This document shows, piece after piece, positions 5,154 to 13,517 of a DNA stretch of 15,797 nucleotides. Every line of letters starts with the position of its first letter. The first letter of the stretch is position 1. The DNA is taken from contig CAYUNW010000017.1 of NCBI GenBank assembly GCA_964446235.1, positions 1 to 15,797 on the forward strand. Direction: 5' to 3'. The notes beneath the pieces are model-generated. The model was given only the letters and a program-made list of their open reading frames with translations, had not been told where the DNA came from and made no database searches. A program made the translations under genes and the position numbers. The DNA comes from CAYUNW01 sp964446235 (GTDB lineage Bacteria > Patescibacteriota > Microgenomatia > 2-02-FULL-39-11).

Positions 5154-6287
5154 ATGAAAAATACAATCATCATTTGCGGAAGCCATTTTACTCCGGCGAT
5201 ATCATTAATAGAAGTAATCCGTCAAAAAGGTAATTTTAAAATTATTTATATTGGACGTAAAAATTCTTTCGAGGCTGATAGTGCGATTTCACTTGAATAT
5301 CAATACTTTTCAAACGAAAAAATCATGTTTTTGCCGATTATAACAGCTAAATGGCAAAGAAAATTATCAATTTTATCTTTATTGGCATTATTTAAAATAC
5401 CTTTAGGTTTTTTGCAAAGTTTATATATATTATTTACCATTAGACCGAAAATTACTGTTTCTTTCGGTGGGTACGTATCATTACCTGTATGTTTGGCTAG
5501 TTTTGTGTTAGGAGTGCCTGTAATAATTCATGAGCAAACCCGTGTTTTGGGATTGGCCAACAGAATTATTTCCAGAATTGCCCAAAAAGTGTGTTTGTCC
5601 TACGAAGACACCAAATTTCTACCCAAAGATGTCAAGACAATCATTACAGGAAATCCTATAAGAAAACTTAATAAGGAATTAAAAGATAAAACAATAAATT
5701 ATGAGTTTTCCCAAAGTCCACTAATTTTTATAACAGGAGGTAATCAGGGAGCTAGACCAATAAACAAAATATTGATAAATGTTATACCAAAAATAATTTC
5801 CAAATTCCGAATTTTTCATTTATGCGGAAGTGCTGAAGATAGTGAAGATTTCAAATTATTAATAAATTTAAAGAGTCAATTACCGGAACAATTAAAAGGT
5901 CGTTTGAAAATTTATAAACATCTGGATCCTTCCGATTTTCTACATGTTTTACAGAAGGCTGATTTGGTAATTTCCCGGGCCGGTGCAAATACAGTCAATG
6001 AACTTAAGATTTTCGGTATTCCTTCGATTCTAATTCCTCTACCACAAGCGGCTGATGATGAACAATACATGAATGCGTTAATGCTTAAAGAAATCAATCA
6101 GTCAGAAATAATATTACAAAAAAATTTAACGGAAAAAATACTAGTACATACAATTGATAAAATGTTTAAAAATATAAAAAATTATCGGAAAAAATCAAAT
6201 TATAAAAATCTGCATAAACCAGCAGAATTGATTTATGAACAAATCGATGCCGTCATTTCCAGTCAAGATTTCAATTCGGAAGTTTAA
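5154..6287 (+). CDS. murG: MurG, lipid II-forming GlcNAc transferase
   Basis: MurG adds GlcNAc from UDP-GlcNAc to lipid I, giving lipid II on the cytoplasmic membrane face. The 377-residue protein has the two-domain GT-B layout. Family motifs are FGGYVSLP (104-111), HEQTRVLGLANRI (126-138), TGNPIR (165-170), GGNQGA (195-200, the second Gly-rich loop), SRAGANTVNEL (274-284) and the sugar-nucleotide site PLPQAADDEQYMNA (295-308). The first Gly-rich loop is reduced: IICGSHFTPAIS (6-17) stands where most MurG have GGTGGHxxPA, though His and Pro-Ala are kept. The gene starts 1 nt after ftsW, and its last 53 nt are overlapped by the ftsQ frame. Starting earlier would run into ftsW. Confidence in function is high. 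Confidence 0.93.
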   Translation: MKNTIIICGSHFTPAISLIEVIRQKGNFKIIYIGRKNSFEADSAISLEYQYFSNEKIMFLPIITAKWQRKLSILSLLALFKIPLGFLQSLYILFTIRPKITVSFGGYVSLPVCLASFVLGVPVIIHEQTRVLGLANRIISRIAQKVCLSYEDTKFLPKDVKTIITGNPIRKLNKELKDKTINYEFSQSPLIFITGGNQGARPINKILINVIPKIISKFRIFHLCGSAEDSEDFKLLINLKSQLPEQLKGRLKIYKHLDPSDFLHVLQKADLVISRAGANTVNELKIFGIPSILIPLPQAADDEQYMNALMLKEINQSEIILQKNLTEKILVHTIDKMFKNIKNYRKKSNYKNLHKPAELIYEQIDAVISSQDFNSEV

Positions 6288-6969
6288 ATATTTATTTCAA
6301 TATCTGTTATTTCTAATCATTTTATTGTTGATTTTATTGTCAATTAATTTCGTACAAATATTCAAGGTAAAAAAAGTCATAATATTTTCTAAAAAGCCGT
6401 TGATTAATTTATCCCAATTATTAAACGGGAAATTTATATTTCTTATAAACAATGAAGATCTAGAACAGGGGATAGTCCGATCAAATTCCAATTTGGAAAA
6501 AGTACTGGTTTCAAAATTATGGCCGTCAACAATTATCATCCACTCTTTTTATAAAAGTATATCTGCAAAAATTATTGTAAACGAAAAAATATATTATGTT
6601 GACCAAAACGGCTTTAATCTAACAGAAATCGATAATATCCCCGTAGATTTGCCTAACATATATCCTACTGAACTGGTTTTCAACTCCCAGGGACAAGCAG
6701 ACTGGATGATAAGAAAAGTAATTGAATTAATAAATGAACAAAATAAATTATCATTAATGGTATTAAATGCCTATCTGGAAAGCGATGAGCAAAGAGTAAG
6801 ACTCGAAACTTATGATGATATAGAAATTATCCTACCATTATCAAAAAACTCAAAAGATATTGCCGCCTCTTTACAAATAATCATTTCTCGGTTTAGAATA
6901 GAGGGGAAAAATATCGACAGTATTGATTTTCAATTTGACAAACCTTTATTGAGGTTTAAAGATGAATAA
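6235..6969 (+). CDS. ftsQ: FtsQ/DivIB-type division protein
   Basis: FtsQ/DivIB is a bitopic divisome scaffold linking FtsL/FtsB and the septal synthase. The 244-residue protein has a short basic cytoplasmic tail, one membrane segment (about residues 17-36), then a POTRA-like region (about 40-115; VKKVIIFSKKPLINLSQLL). The beta domain contains IYYVDQNGFNLTE, equivalent to the conserved VDxxG of the family, and the C-terminal strand GKNIDSIDFQFDKPLLRF is typical of FtsQ. Overall similarity is low, as usual for the family, so the call leans also on position between murG and ftsA. The ATG at 6235 overlaps murG by 53 nt; an in-frame ATG at 6247 is an alternative, still overlapping. ftsA starts 24 nt downstream. 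Confidence 0.82.
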   Translation: MNKSMPSFPVKISIRKFKYLFQYLLFLIILLLILLSINFVQIFKVKKVIIFSKKPLINLSQLLNGKFIFLINNEDLEQGIVRSNSNLEKVLVSKLWPSTIIIHSFYKSISAKIIVNEKIYYVDQNGFNLTEIDNIPVDLPNIYPTELVFNSQGQADWMIRKVIELINEQNKLSLMVLNAYLESDEQRVRLETYDDIEIILPLSKNSKDIAASLQIIISRFRIEGKNIDSIDFQFDKPLLRFKDE

Positions 6970-6993
6970 ATATATTCCTCTTGATAGATAAAT

Positions 6994-8298
6994 ATGAATA
7001 AAAAAATTGTATCGGGTATTGATATCGGAAGTTCAAAAATTTCTACAGTTATCGCTTCAATTCCGGAGGAAGGACTGCTAAACATTATAGGTGTAGCAAC
7101 TGTAAACAGCAAAGGTATCAGAAAAGGGCAGATCGTTGATATTGAAGAAGCTACGGAATGTATTACCCAAAGTTTAGAAGCAGCAGAAAGAATGGCTGGT
7201 TATTCTATATCAAGTGCCTTTTTTTCAGTTGGAGGTTCCCATATTGCATCGCAGAACTCACATGGAGTAGTTGCGGTTTCGGAACCGCAAAAGGAAATTA
7301 CTCTTGATGATATTTCCAGGGCTGTAGATGCGGCCAAAGCAGTTTCTATGCCATCAAGTAGAGAGATTTTACACGTCTTACCGCGGGAATTTATTGTGGA
7401 TTCACAAGAGGGTATCAAAGATCCTGTTGGGATGACGGGAGTACGGCTAGAAGTAAATACGCATTTAGTGACGGCAGGATCAACAGCTTTAAGGAATTTG
7501 GAAAAATGTGCTTCTCTTGTCGGACTTGATGTGAATGGATTTGTATTTAACGGATTAGCGTCTGCAACTGCAGTATTGACAGAAACAGAAAAAGAATTGG
7601 GTGTCATATTGGTAGATATTGGTGCCGGAACGACAGACTTATGCATATTTGTTGAAGGGGCAATTGCGTATTCATCTGTTTTACCAATTGGTGCCAGAAA
7701 TATAACCAATGATTTAGCACTTGGTTTGAGAATTTCGCTTGAAAGTGCCGAAAAAATTAAACTCTATCTGAATAAAAAAGAAAAAGAAATTACTTATCCT
7801 GACGAACAAGTTGATTTAAAAGCAAAAAAAGAGAAAAAAGATAAAGATGAAATAGATTTGTCAGAATTGCATCTTATCGAAGGGTTAAATTCCGTTTCCA
7901 GAAAGACTTTGATAGACGGTATTATGAAGCCTAGACTTAATGAAATATTTACTATTGTAGGATTGGAAATTAAAAAAAGCGGTTTCGGAGGTTTGACTCC
8001 AGCCGGTATTGTAGTTTGTGGCGGTGGTGCAGAAACTGATGGTGTAGTGGAGATGGCAAAGAGAAATTTAGCCATGCAGGTAAGAATTGGAATTCCGCAA
8101 AATATTAAAGGAATAATCGATGAAATCCAGGTACCAAGTTACGCAACAAGCGTAGGTTTGGCTTTATATGCAAGTAATTCCAGAGTTGAAACAAAAAATA
8201 TGATATCCTTTGATAAAATTGGTAAGATATTTGCTAAAGGTTCGATGCATGGAGCGGCTGGGAAATTTATCGAAGCAATAAAATCATTTCTGCCCTAA
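6994..8298 (+). CDS. ftsA: Cell division protein FtsA
   Basis: FtsA is the actin-like membrane tether that binds the FtsZ tail and recruits the divisome. The 434-residue protein shows the actin-fold ATP motifs: GIDIGSSKISTVIA (8-21, phosphate 1), LVDIGAGTTDLCIF (phosphate 2, Asp208) and VVCGGGAETDG (adenosine motif, Gly343-345). FFSVGGSHI and the SHS2-like stretch containing MTGVRLEV mark FtsA rather than MreB. A charged Lys/Glu/Asp-rich insertion (about 258-284) is somewhat longer than I expect. The C-terminus AAGKFIEAIKSFLP suits the amphipathic membrane-targeting helix. It follows ftsQ by 24 nt and precedes ftsZ by 48 nt. The start has no Shine-Dalgarno sequence and no clear -10 box, so translation probably depends on the upstream mRNA. 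Confidence 0.95.
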   Translation: MNKKIVSGIDIGSSKISTVIASIPEEGLLNIIGVATVNSKGIRKGQIVDIEEATECITQSLEAAERMAGYSISSAFFSVGGSHIASQNSHGVVAVSEPQKEITLDDISRAVDAAKAVSMPSSREILHVLPREFIVDSQEGIKDPVGMTGVRLEVNTHLVTAGSTALRNLEKCASLVGLDVNGFVFNGLASATAVLTETEKELGVILVDIGAGTTDLCIFVEGAIAYSSVLPIGARNITNDLALGLRISLESAEKIKLYLNKKEKEITYPDEQVDLKAKKEKKDKDEIDLSELHLIEGLNSVSRKTLIDGIMKPRLNEIFTIVGLEIKKSGFGGLTPAGIVVCGGGAETDGVVEMAKRNLAMQVRIGIPQNIKGIIDEIQVPSYATSVGLALYASNSRVETKNMISFDKIGKIFAKGSMHGAAGKFIEAIKSFLP

Positions 8299-8330
8299 GT
8301 TTATTTTTTCATCTTAATATACCTGCCAAG

Positions 8331-8336
8331 AAAGGA
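8331..8336 (+). promoter_or_regulatory. Shine-Dalgarno sequence of ftsZ
   Basis: AAAGGA lies 10 nt before the ftsZ ATG at 8347, slightly far but usable. It is the only strong Shine-Dalgarno match before a gene start in this window, which suggests ftsZ is translated at a high, independent rate. A TAATAT (8315-8320) just upstream could be a -10 box for an ftsZ-specific transcript, but no -35 box supports it. Confidence 0.6.
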
Positions 8337-8346
8337 CAAGTTAAGT

Positions 8347-9450
8347 ATGCTGATAAAGCCTGATATTGCCAGATTTGCCAAGATAAAGGTCATTGGAATA
8401 GGTGGTGGCGGTTGTAACGCAGTTAACTCAATGATACAGTCATCTCAGATTCAAAACGTAGATTTTCTTGGAGTAAATACTGACGCTCAAGCATTATTGA
8501 CTTGTACGGCACATACAAAAATACAGATAGGTGAAGATTTGACAAAAGGATTGGGGGTAGGTGGTAATCCAGAGATTGGTCGGCATGCTGCGGAAGAATC
8601 TAGGGATAAAATAAGAGAATCATTAACCGGTTCTGATATGGTATTTTTGACCTGCGGGGAAGGTGGCGGAACCGGAACCGGCGCAACCCCGATAATTGCT
8701 GAAGTAGCCAAAGAATTAGGAGCATTGACTGTAGCGGTTGTGACGAAACCGTTTGCATTTGAAGGAACACGGCGCATGGTTACAGCAGAAGAAGGAATAA
8801 TTACCCTCAAAGATAAAGTTGATACCTTGATAGTGATACCTAATCAGAGACTGCTTGAGATTGTCGATAAAAAAATTACCCTTGTAGAAGCATTCAGAAT
8901 TGCTGATTCTGTGCTAGGACAAGGTGTGCAGGGTATTTCGGACCTGATTACTTTACCCGGTCTCATAAACGTGGATTTTGCCGATGTCAGAACCATAATG
9001 CAGGATGCAGGTTCGGCGCTTATGGGGATAGGTACCGGAGCAGGAGAGAACAGAGCGGTAGCAGCAGCAAAAACGGCAATTTCGTCTCCGCTTCTAGAAA
9101 TTACTGTAGATGGAGCAAAAGGAGTTTTGTTCAACATAACCGGCGGATCTGATATGACTATGGCGGAAGTGGACGAAGCAGCAAAATTGATTTCAAATTC
9201 AGTAGATCCCGATGCAAATATAATTTTTGGAGCAACTATAGACGATACCATGGTAGATCAGGTGAAAATTACAGTTGTCGCTACCGGTTTTGATGAAACC
9301 AAAAGAAGGCTAATGGATTTGACTGAAAAACCGGAAATTTCAGTCTCTACAAGTAGTGACGAAAATCAGGTGCAGAAGCCGGATTATCAGCCTGCCAATG
9401 AAGATGACGAATGGGAAATCCCCGCATTCATAAGACAAAGGAAGAATTAA
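8347..9450 (+). CDS. ftsZ: Cell division GTPase FtsZ
   Basis: FtsZ is the tubulin-like GTPase that forms the Z-ring. The 367-residue protein has the full nucleotide site: GIGGGGCNAVN (17-27), the tubulin signature GGGTGTGATP (106-115), FEGTRRM (138-144), and the synergy (T7) loop GLINVDFADVR (205-215) with its catalytic Asp residues. A short variable linker of about 30 residues, rich in Ser, Glu, Gln and Asn, leads to the conserved C-terminal peptide DEWEIPAFIRQRKN, which binds FtsA. Length and domain order are normal. It is the last gene of the cluster; a separate promoter box precedes ileS 58 nt downstream. No terminator with a convincing stem is visible in that gap. Confidence 0.97.
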   Translation: MLIKPDIARFAKIKVIGIGGGGCNAVNSMIQSSQIQNVDFLGVNTDAQALLTCTAHTKIQIGEDLTKGLGVGGNPEIGRHAAEESRDKIRESLTGSDMVFLTCGEGGGTGTGATPIIAEVAKELGALTVAVVTKPFAFEGTRRMVTAEEGIITLKDKVDTLIVIPNQRLLEIVDKKITLVEAFRIADSVLGQGVQGISDLITLPGLINVDFADVRTIMQDAGSALMGIGTGAGENRAVAAAKTAISSPLLEITVDGAKGVLFNITGGSDMTMAEVDEAAKLISNSVDPDANIIFGATIDDTMVDQVKITVVATGFDETKRRLMDLTEKPEISVSTSSDENQVQKPDYQPANEDDEWEIPAFIRQRKN

Positions 9451-9492
9451 TTTTGTTTTAAATAAATACTTTATATCCAACGGAATATTTTT

Positions 9493-9508
9493 TGTTATAA
9501 TATCTTCT
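9493..9508 (+). promoter_or_regulatory. Extended -10 promoter, leaderless ileS
   Basis: TGTTATAAT (9493-9501) is an extended -10 element (TGnTATAAT), which can work without a -35 box; none is visible. It ends 7 nt before the ileS ATG at 9509, so the transcript would begin at or within a base or two of the start codon. Confidence 0.6.
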
Positions 9509-12424
9509 ATGTTCAAAAAAGCAGATGTAAAACCAGACTTCGTAAAAATTGAAAACGAACTACTATCCAAGTGGTATAAAAAAGGAATTGTTAATAAATA
9601 TTTGAACAAGAACAAAAATAGTAAAAAAAGATTTTCATTTCTTGATGGACCAATTACCGCCAATAATCCGATGGGAGTGCATCATGGATGGGGTAGGACT
9701 TATAAGGATTTATGGCAACGGTATTATACGATGAAAGGTTATCGCTGTAGATTCCAAAACGGTTTTGACTGCCAAGGATTATGGGTTGAGGTGGAAGTAG
9801 AAAAAGAATTAGGTTTTAAAAACAAAAAAGATATCGAAAAATACGGTGTTACCCAATTTGTAAATAAATGCAAAGAAAGAGTACTAAAGTATTCATCTAT
9901 ACAGACAAAACAGAGTCAAAGATTAGGATATTTTGCTGATTGGGATAATTCATACTTCACCATGAGTGATGAGAATAATTATATGATATGGTATTTTTTG
10001 AAAGTTTGTTGGGAAAGCGGTTGGTTATATAAAGGTCATGACAGTGTGCCATGGTGTCCCAGATGTCAGACAGCTATAAGCCAACATGAAATGCTTACAG
10101 AAGACTATAAGGAAGTAGTTCATAAATCAATCTTTTTCAGATTACCAGTAGTTGGAGAAAAAGGGATATTTTTTCTGGTATGGACTACAACACCTTGGAC
10201 GATACCGGCAAATATCGCATTGGCTGTAGATCGTCAATTGGATTATTGTCTTATAGAGGTTGACCAGAATGAAAAATATTATCTGGCAAAAGATGCAGTT
10301 TCTAGGGTATTTGAAGGAAAACAATTTAAGATATTAAAGTCATTTAAAGGAGACGAGCTGGTTAGTAAAAAATATCTTGCCCCTTTTGATAAGTTACCAG
10401 CAGTGCAGAAGGTTTCTGATGAAAATAAAGACAAGTTTCATCTGGTGATTGCTACAGATCCATTAATATTACCTATCACAACCACCGAAGGTACAGGAAT
10501 TGTTCATACTGCCGTAAGTGCCGGTACAGAGGATTATAAATTAGGTCAAAAATTAAGCCTGCCGATGATACCGGTAATAGCAGATAATGCAGATTATTTG
10601 GATAATTTAGGCTTTTTAAGCGGTAAAAATGCCAAAAAACATCCTGAAATTATTTTTGATTTTATGTTGTCAAATGAAGCTCAAAATTCACTCAATTGGG
10701 TCTTTAATATTCATAATTACAAACATAGATATCCTGGTTGTTGGAGATGTAAAAGCGAACTGGTTTGGAAAGTGACTGATGAGTGGTATATAGCAATGGA
10801 TAAAGGCAAACCAACTTTAAGGGAAAAAATGATAGAAGTTACCAAAAAAATAAAATGGATACCGGATTTTGGTTTGGACAGGGAGTTGGATTGGTTGTCA
10901 AATATGCATGATTGGTTGATAAGTAAAAAGAACAGATACTGGGGGCTTTGTCTTCCTATATGGGAATGTAGTAAATGTGACAGTTTCATCGTAGTTGGAG
11001 GTAAAGAGGAACTTAAAAAGAAAGCCTTAAAAGGATGGAAGGATTTTGAGGGCAAAAGTCCGCACAAACCACAGCTAGACGAAATAAAAATCAAATGCAA
11101 TAGTTGCAATAAGGAGATGTCAAGAATTGAACCTGTTGGCAATCCATGGCTGGATGCAGGAATAGTACCGTTTTCTACAATTACAGAAGACAACAAAGGA
11201 ACACCCTTATATATCAAAGATAAAAAATCATGGCAGGAATGGTTTCCGGCAGATTTCATCACAGAATCCTTTCCCGGTCAGTTTAAAAACTGGTTTTATT
11301 CCATGATTGCCATGAGCGCTGCTTTGGAAGGCGTAAATCCTTTTAAAACCGTTCTGGGTTTTGGCACCTTACTTGGAGAAGACGGTAGGCCGATGCATAA
11401 ATCCTGGGGTAATTCCATAGAATTCAACGAAGCTGCTGATAAAATCGGCGTTGATGTAATGCGTTGGATGTATTTAAGACATGATCCCTCCCAAAATTTA
11501 CTCTTCGGTTACAAAAAGGCTGATGAAACCAGAAGGAAATTCCACTTGATATTATGGAATATATATAATTTTTTTCTGACGTATGCAGAAATTGATGGTT
11601 GGCAACCCAAGAAAAACAATAAGAATATAATTCCCACAAATAGTCTGGATAAGTGGCTATTGATCAAATTTGACAGGTTAATCAGTGAGACTGCAAATGA
11701 AATAGAAAATTATAAAATCAATTCAGCTTCGGAAAAAATTGAAAATTTTATAAATGATGTCTCTACGTGGTATATAAGAAGGTCTAGAGACCGGGTAGGT
11801 TTTTTGGCAAAAAATATTAAGGATAAAAATGAATTTTATCAATCTTTGTACTATGTACTGGTAAATATTTCCAAAATTTTGGCACCTTTTCTGCCTTTTA
11901 TTTCAGATTATATTTATTCCAATTTGACCTTAGGATTGTCTGTGCATTTGGATAAATGGCCTGCTGAAAATAGATTTAATTACGACACAAAACTAATTGA
12001 AAATATGGAAAATGTGAGGATGATATGCGAATTGGGACACAGTAAAAGAAAAGCATTAGCTTTAAAGGTTCGTCAACCATTAAGTGAAATGATTGTAAAA
12101 AATGCCAAGAATAAATTAAATAGTGATTTGATAGAACTGATAAAAGATGAATTGAACGTAAAAAAAATAAAATTCAATCAAGGCAAAGGAGAATTATCAG
12201 TGGATTTTGACACGAATCTCACTGAAAAATTAAGATTAGAAGGAATTGCCAGGGAAATCGTCAGAAAAGTACAACTGGAAAGAAAAGCATTAAATTTTTC
12301 TATAACAGAAAAAATCTTAATAAAATTACCCGAATGGCCGGTTGATTTTGAAGATTATATTTTAGACAAGACTTTTGCGGTAAAACTTGAAAAGAACCCT
12401 GATTTTTCGATTGTCAGGATATGA
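9509..12424 (+). CDS. ileS: Isoleucyl-tRNA synthetase with variant HIGH and KMSKS motifs
   Basis: IleRS charges tRNA-Ile and edits valine. The 971-residue class Ia enzyme has the Rossmann domain split by the CP1 editing domain (WTTTPWTIPANIALAVD, then GTGIVHTAVSAGTEDY), an anticodon-binding helical domain and a C-terminal region. Active-site motifs are non-canonical: HIGH reads GVHH (56-59) in ANNPMGVHHGWGRTYKD, keeping the last His, and KMSKS reads PMHKS (628-632) in DGRPMHKSWGN. I recall the same variants in a recognised IleRS lineage, so the enzyme is probably functional. Cys pairs that may bind zinc occur at WCPRC (Cys183/186), PGCWRC, ECSKC and CNSC. TFG-like IleRS features such as DEWYIAM confirm IleRS over ValRS or LeuRS. 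The gene has its own leaderless promoter and ends in an ATGA overlap with the following SEDS gene. Confidence 0.95.
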   Translation: MFKKADVKPDFVKIENELLSKWYKKGIVNKYLNKNKNSKKRFSFLDGPITANNPMGVHHGWGRTYKDLWQRYYTMKGYRCRFQNGFDCQGLWVEVEVEKELGFKNKKDIEKYGVTQFVNKCKERVLKYSSIQTKQSQRLGYFADWDNSYFTMSDENNYMIWYFLKVCWESGWLYKGHDSVPWCPRCQTAISQHEMLTEDYKEVVHKSIFFRLPVVGEKGIFFLVWTTTPWTIPANIALAVDRQLDYCLIEVDQNEKYYLAKDAVSRVFEGKQFKILKSFKGDELVSKKYLAPFDKLPAVQKVSDENKDKFHLVIATDPLILPITTTEGTGIVHTAVSAGTEDYKLGQKLSLPMIPVIADNADYLDNLGFLSGKNAKKHPEIIFDFMLSNEAQNSLNWVFNIHNYKHRYPGCWRCKSELVWKVTDEWYIAMDKGKPTLREKMIEVTKKIKWIPDFGLDRELDWLSNMHDWLISKKNRYWGLCLPIWECSKCDSFIVVGGKEELKKKALKGWKDFEGKSPHKPQLDEIKIKCNSCNKEMSRIEPVGNPWLDAGIVPFSTITEDNKGTPLYIKDKKSWQEWFPADFITESFPGQFKNWFYSMIAMSAALEGVNPFKTVLGFGTLLGEDGRPMHKSWGNSIEFNEAADKIGVDVMRWMYLRHDPSQNLLFGYKKADETRRKFHLILWNIYNFFLTYAEIDGWQPKKNNKNIIPTNSLDKWLLIKFDRLISETANEIENYKINSASEKIENFINDVSTWYIRRSRDRVGFLAKNIKDKNEFYQSLYYVLVNISKILAPFLPFISDYIYSNLTLGLSVHLDKWPAENRFNYDTKLIENMENVRMICELGHSKRKALALKVRQPLSEMIVKNAKNKLNSDLIELIKDELNVKKIKFNQGKGELSVDFDTNLTEKLRLEGIAREIVRKVQLERKALNFSITEKILIKLPEWPVDFEDYILDKTFAVKLEKNPDFSIVRI

Positions 12425-13494
12425 ATTCAAAAATTATCATTGACCCATTCATTGCTCTGAGTGTTTTCGGATTATCAGTAATCAGTTTGTTTTTAAGAAT
12501 TCCTACATCTCAAAACATGTTTTATGAGCAACTCTTTTTTCTTTTTTTGGGTTTGATAATATATTTCATCATTACAAATTTGGATATCGATATACTGAAA
12601 AAATTCCTTTGGCCATTGTATTTTTCATGTCTTGTTTTGCTTTCGTTATCATTTTTAGGTCCTTCAATAAGAGGTGCAAAAAGATGGATACCAATTACAG
12701 ATAATTTTTCATTACAAACATCAGAGATCATCAAGCCTTTTTTAATTTTTATAATCGCTTATTTATTCACTAACATAAAGGGAAGTAAAGTTGCAAAAAT
12801 CTTAAAAACGATATTGATTTTTACACCATTTACTTTGCTTGTATTTAGACAACCGGATTTGGGTAATGTCATAGTTTATATGTTTTTTTTTCTGGTAATC
12901 GAGATTGCCAGTGATATTCCATATAAAATACTGATAAGTCAATTTCTGATTCTATTATTGATTTTGCCATTTAGCTGGAATTTTTTGCAGGATTATCAGA
13001 AACAAAGAATTATTTCATTTGCTAATCCTACTTCCGATCCTAGCGGAATTGGGTATAATACTTTACAGTCGATTATTGCAATAGGTAGCGGTAAATTTTT
13101 TGGTATGGGATTGGGTAGAGGCACACAAAGCGGATTACAGTTTTTACCGGAATTTCAGACAGATTTTGTATTTGCTCAGGTGGTAGAAGATTTGGGTTTC
13201 TTAGGAGGTTTGTTGGTTATTGTACTTTTTTTTATATTGCTATCCAGGATTTTATTTTTGGCAAATAATACTCAAGATCATTTGCAGAAATTATTTTTGA
13301 TCGGTGTTTTCGGTCAATTTTTTATTCAGATTTTTATAAATATTGCCATGAATTTAGGTGTATTACCAATTACAGGAATTACTCTTCCTTTTATTTCCTA
13401 CGGAGGTAGTTCTGTATTGAGTTCTTTTATATCATTGGCAATGGTGGTTAAAATGAGCAGATATCAAAACAGGATAGACCTTGTTATTAAATGA
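12421..13494 (+). CDS. rodA: SEDS glycosyltransferase, RodA-like
   Basis: This second SEDS protein (357 residues, about ten membrane segments) would polymerise lipid II, most likely in cell elongation. Motifs are RGAKRWIPITDNFSLQTSEI, FANPTSDPSGIGYNTLQS, AIGSGKFFGMGLGRGTQSG, LQFLPEFQTDFVFA (conserved Asp248) and the C-terminal TLPFISYGGSSVLSS. The GTQSGLQFLPEFQTDF loop is of RodA type, unlike the SRQKYQYLP loop of the FtsW in this window, so RodA is favoured; a second FtsW/SpoVE-like role cannot be excluded. The ATG overlaps the ileS stop codon (ATGA, 12421-12424), implying translational coupling to the synthetase, with AGGA-like bases just upstream. No class B PBP or mreB gene accompanies it here. 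Confidence 0.85.
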   Translation: MNSKIIIDPFIALSVFGLSVISLFLRIPTSQNMFYEQLFFLFLGLIIYFIITNLDIDILKKFLWPLYFSCLVLLSLSFLGPSIRGAKRWIPITDNFSLQTSEIIKPFLIFIIAYLFTNIKGSKVAKILKTILIFTPFTLLVFRQPDLGNVIVYMFFFLVIEIASDIPYKILISQFLILLLILPFSWNFLQDYQKQRIISFANPTSDPSGIGYNTLQSIIAIGSGKFFGMGLGRGTQSGLQFLPEFQTDFVFAQVVEDLGFLGGLLVIVLFFILLSRILFLANNTQDHLQKLFLIGVFGQFFIQIFINIAMNLGVLPITGITLPFISYGGSSVLSSFISLAMVVKMSRYQNRIDLVIK

Positions 13495-13509
13495 TATTTT
13501 TAATATAAT
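13481..13509 (+). promoter_or_regulatory. rplU promoter, near-leaderless
   Basis: TTGTTA (13481-13486) and TATAAT (13504-13509) are separated by exactly 17 bp. The -10 box ends 8 nt before the rplU ATG at 13518, so the mRNA would start at the ATG or one or two bases before it. The -35 box lies inside the 3' end of the rodA-like gene, whose stop codon sits between the two boxes. Confidence 0.65.
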
Positions 13510-13517
13510 TACCGATT

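Noticed and set aside
7200..9251. Several minus-strand ORFs of 93-169 codons opposite ftsA and ftsZ
   Set aside because: Shadow frames of strongly conserved genes, rich in Ser, Ala and Pro as expected of antisense frames.
10717..11262. 181-codon minus-strand ORF opposite ileS
   Set aside because: Antisense to conserved IleRS motifs; Leu/Ser-rich with no recognisable domain.
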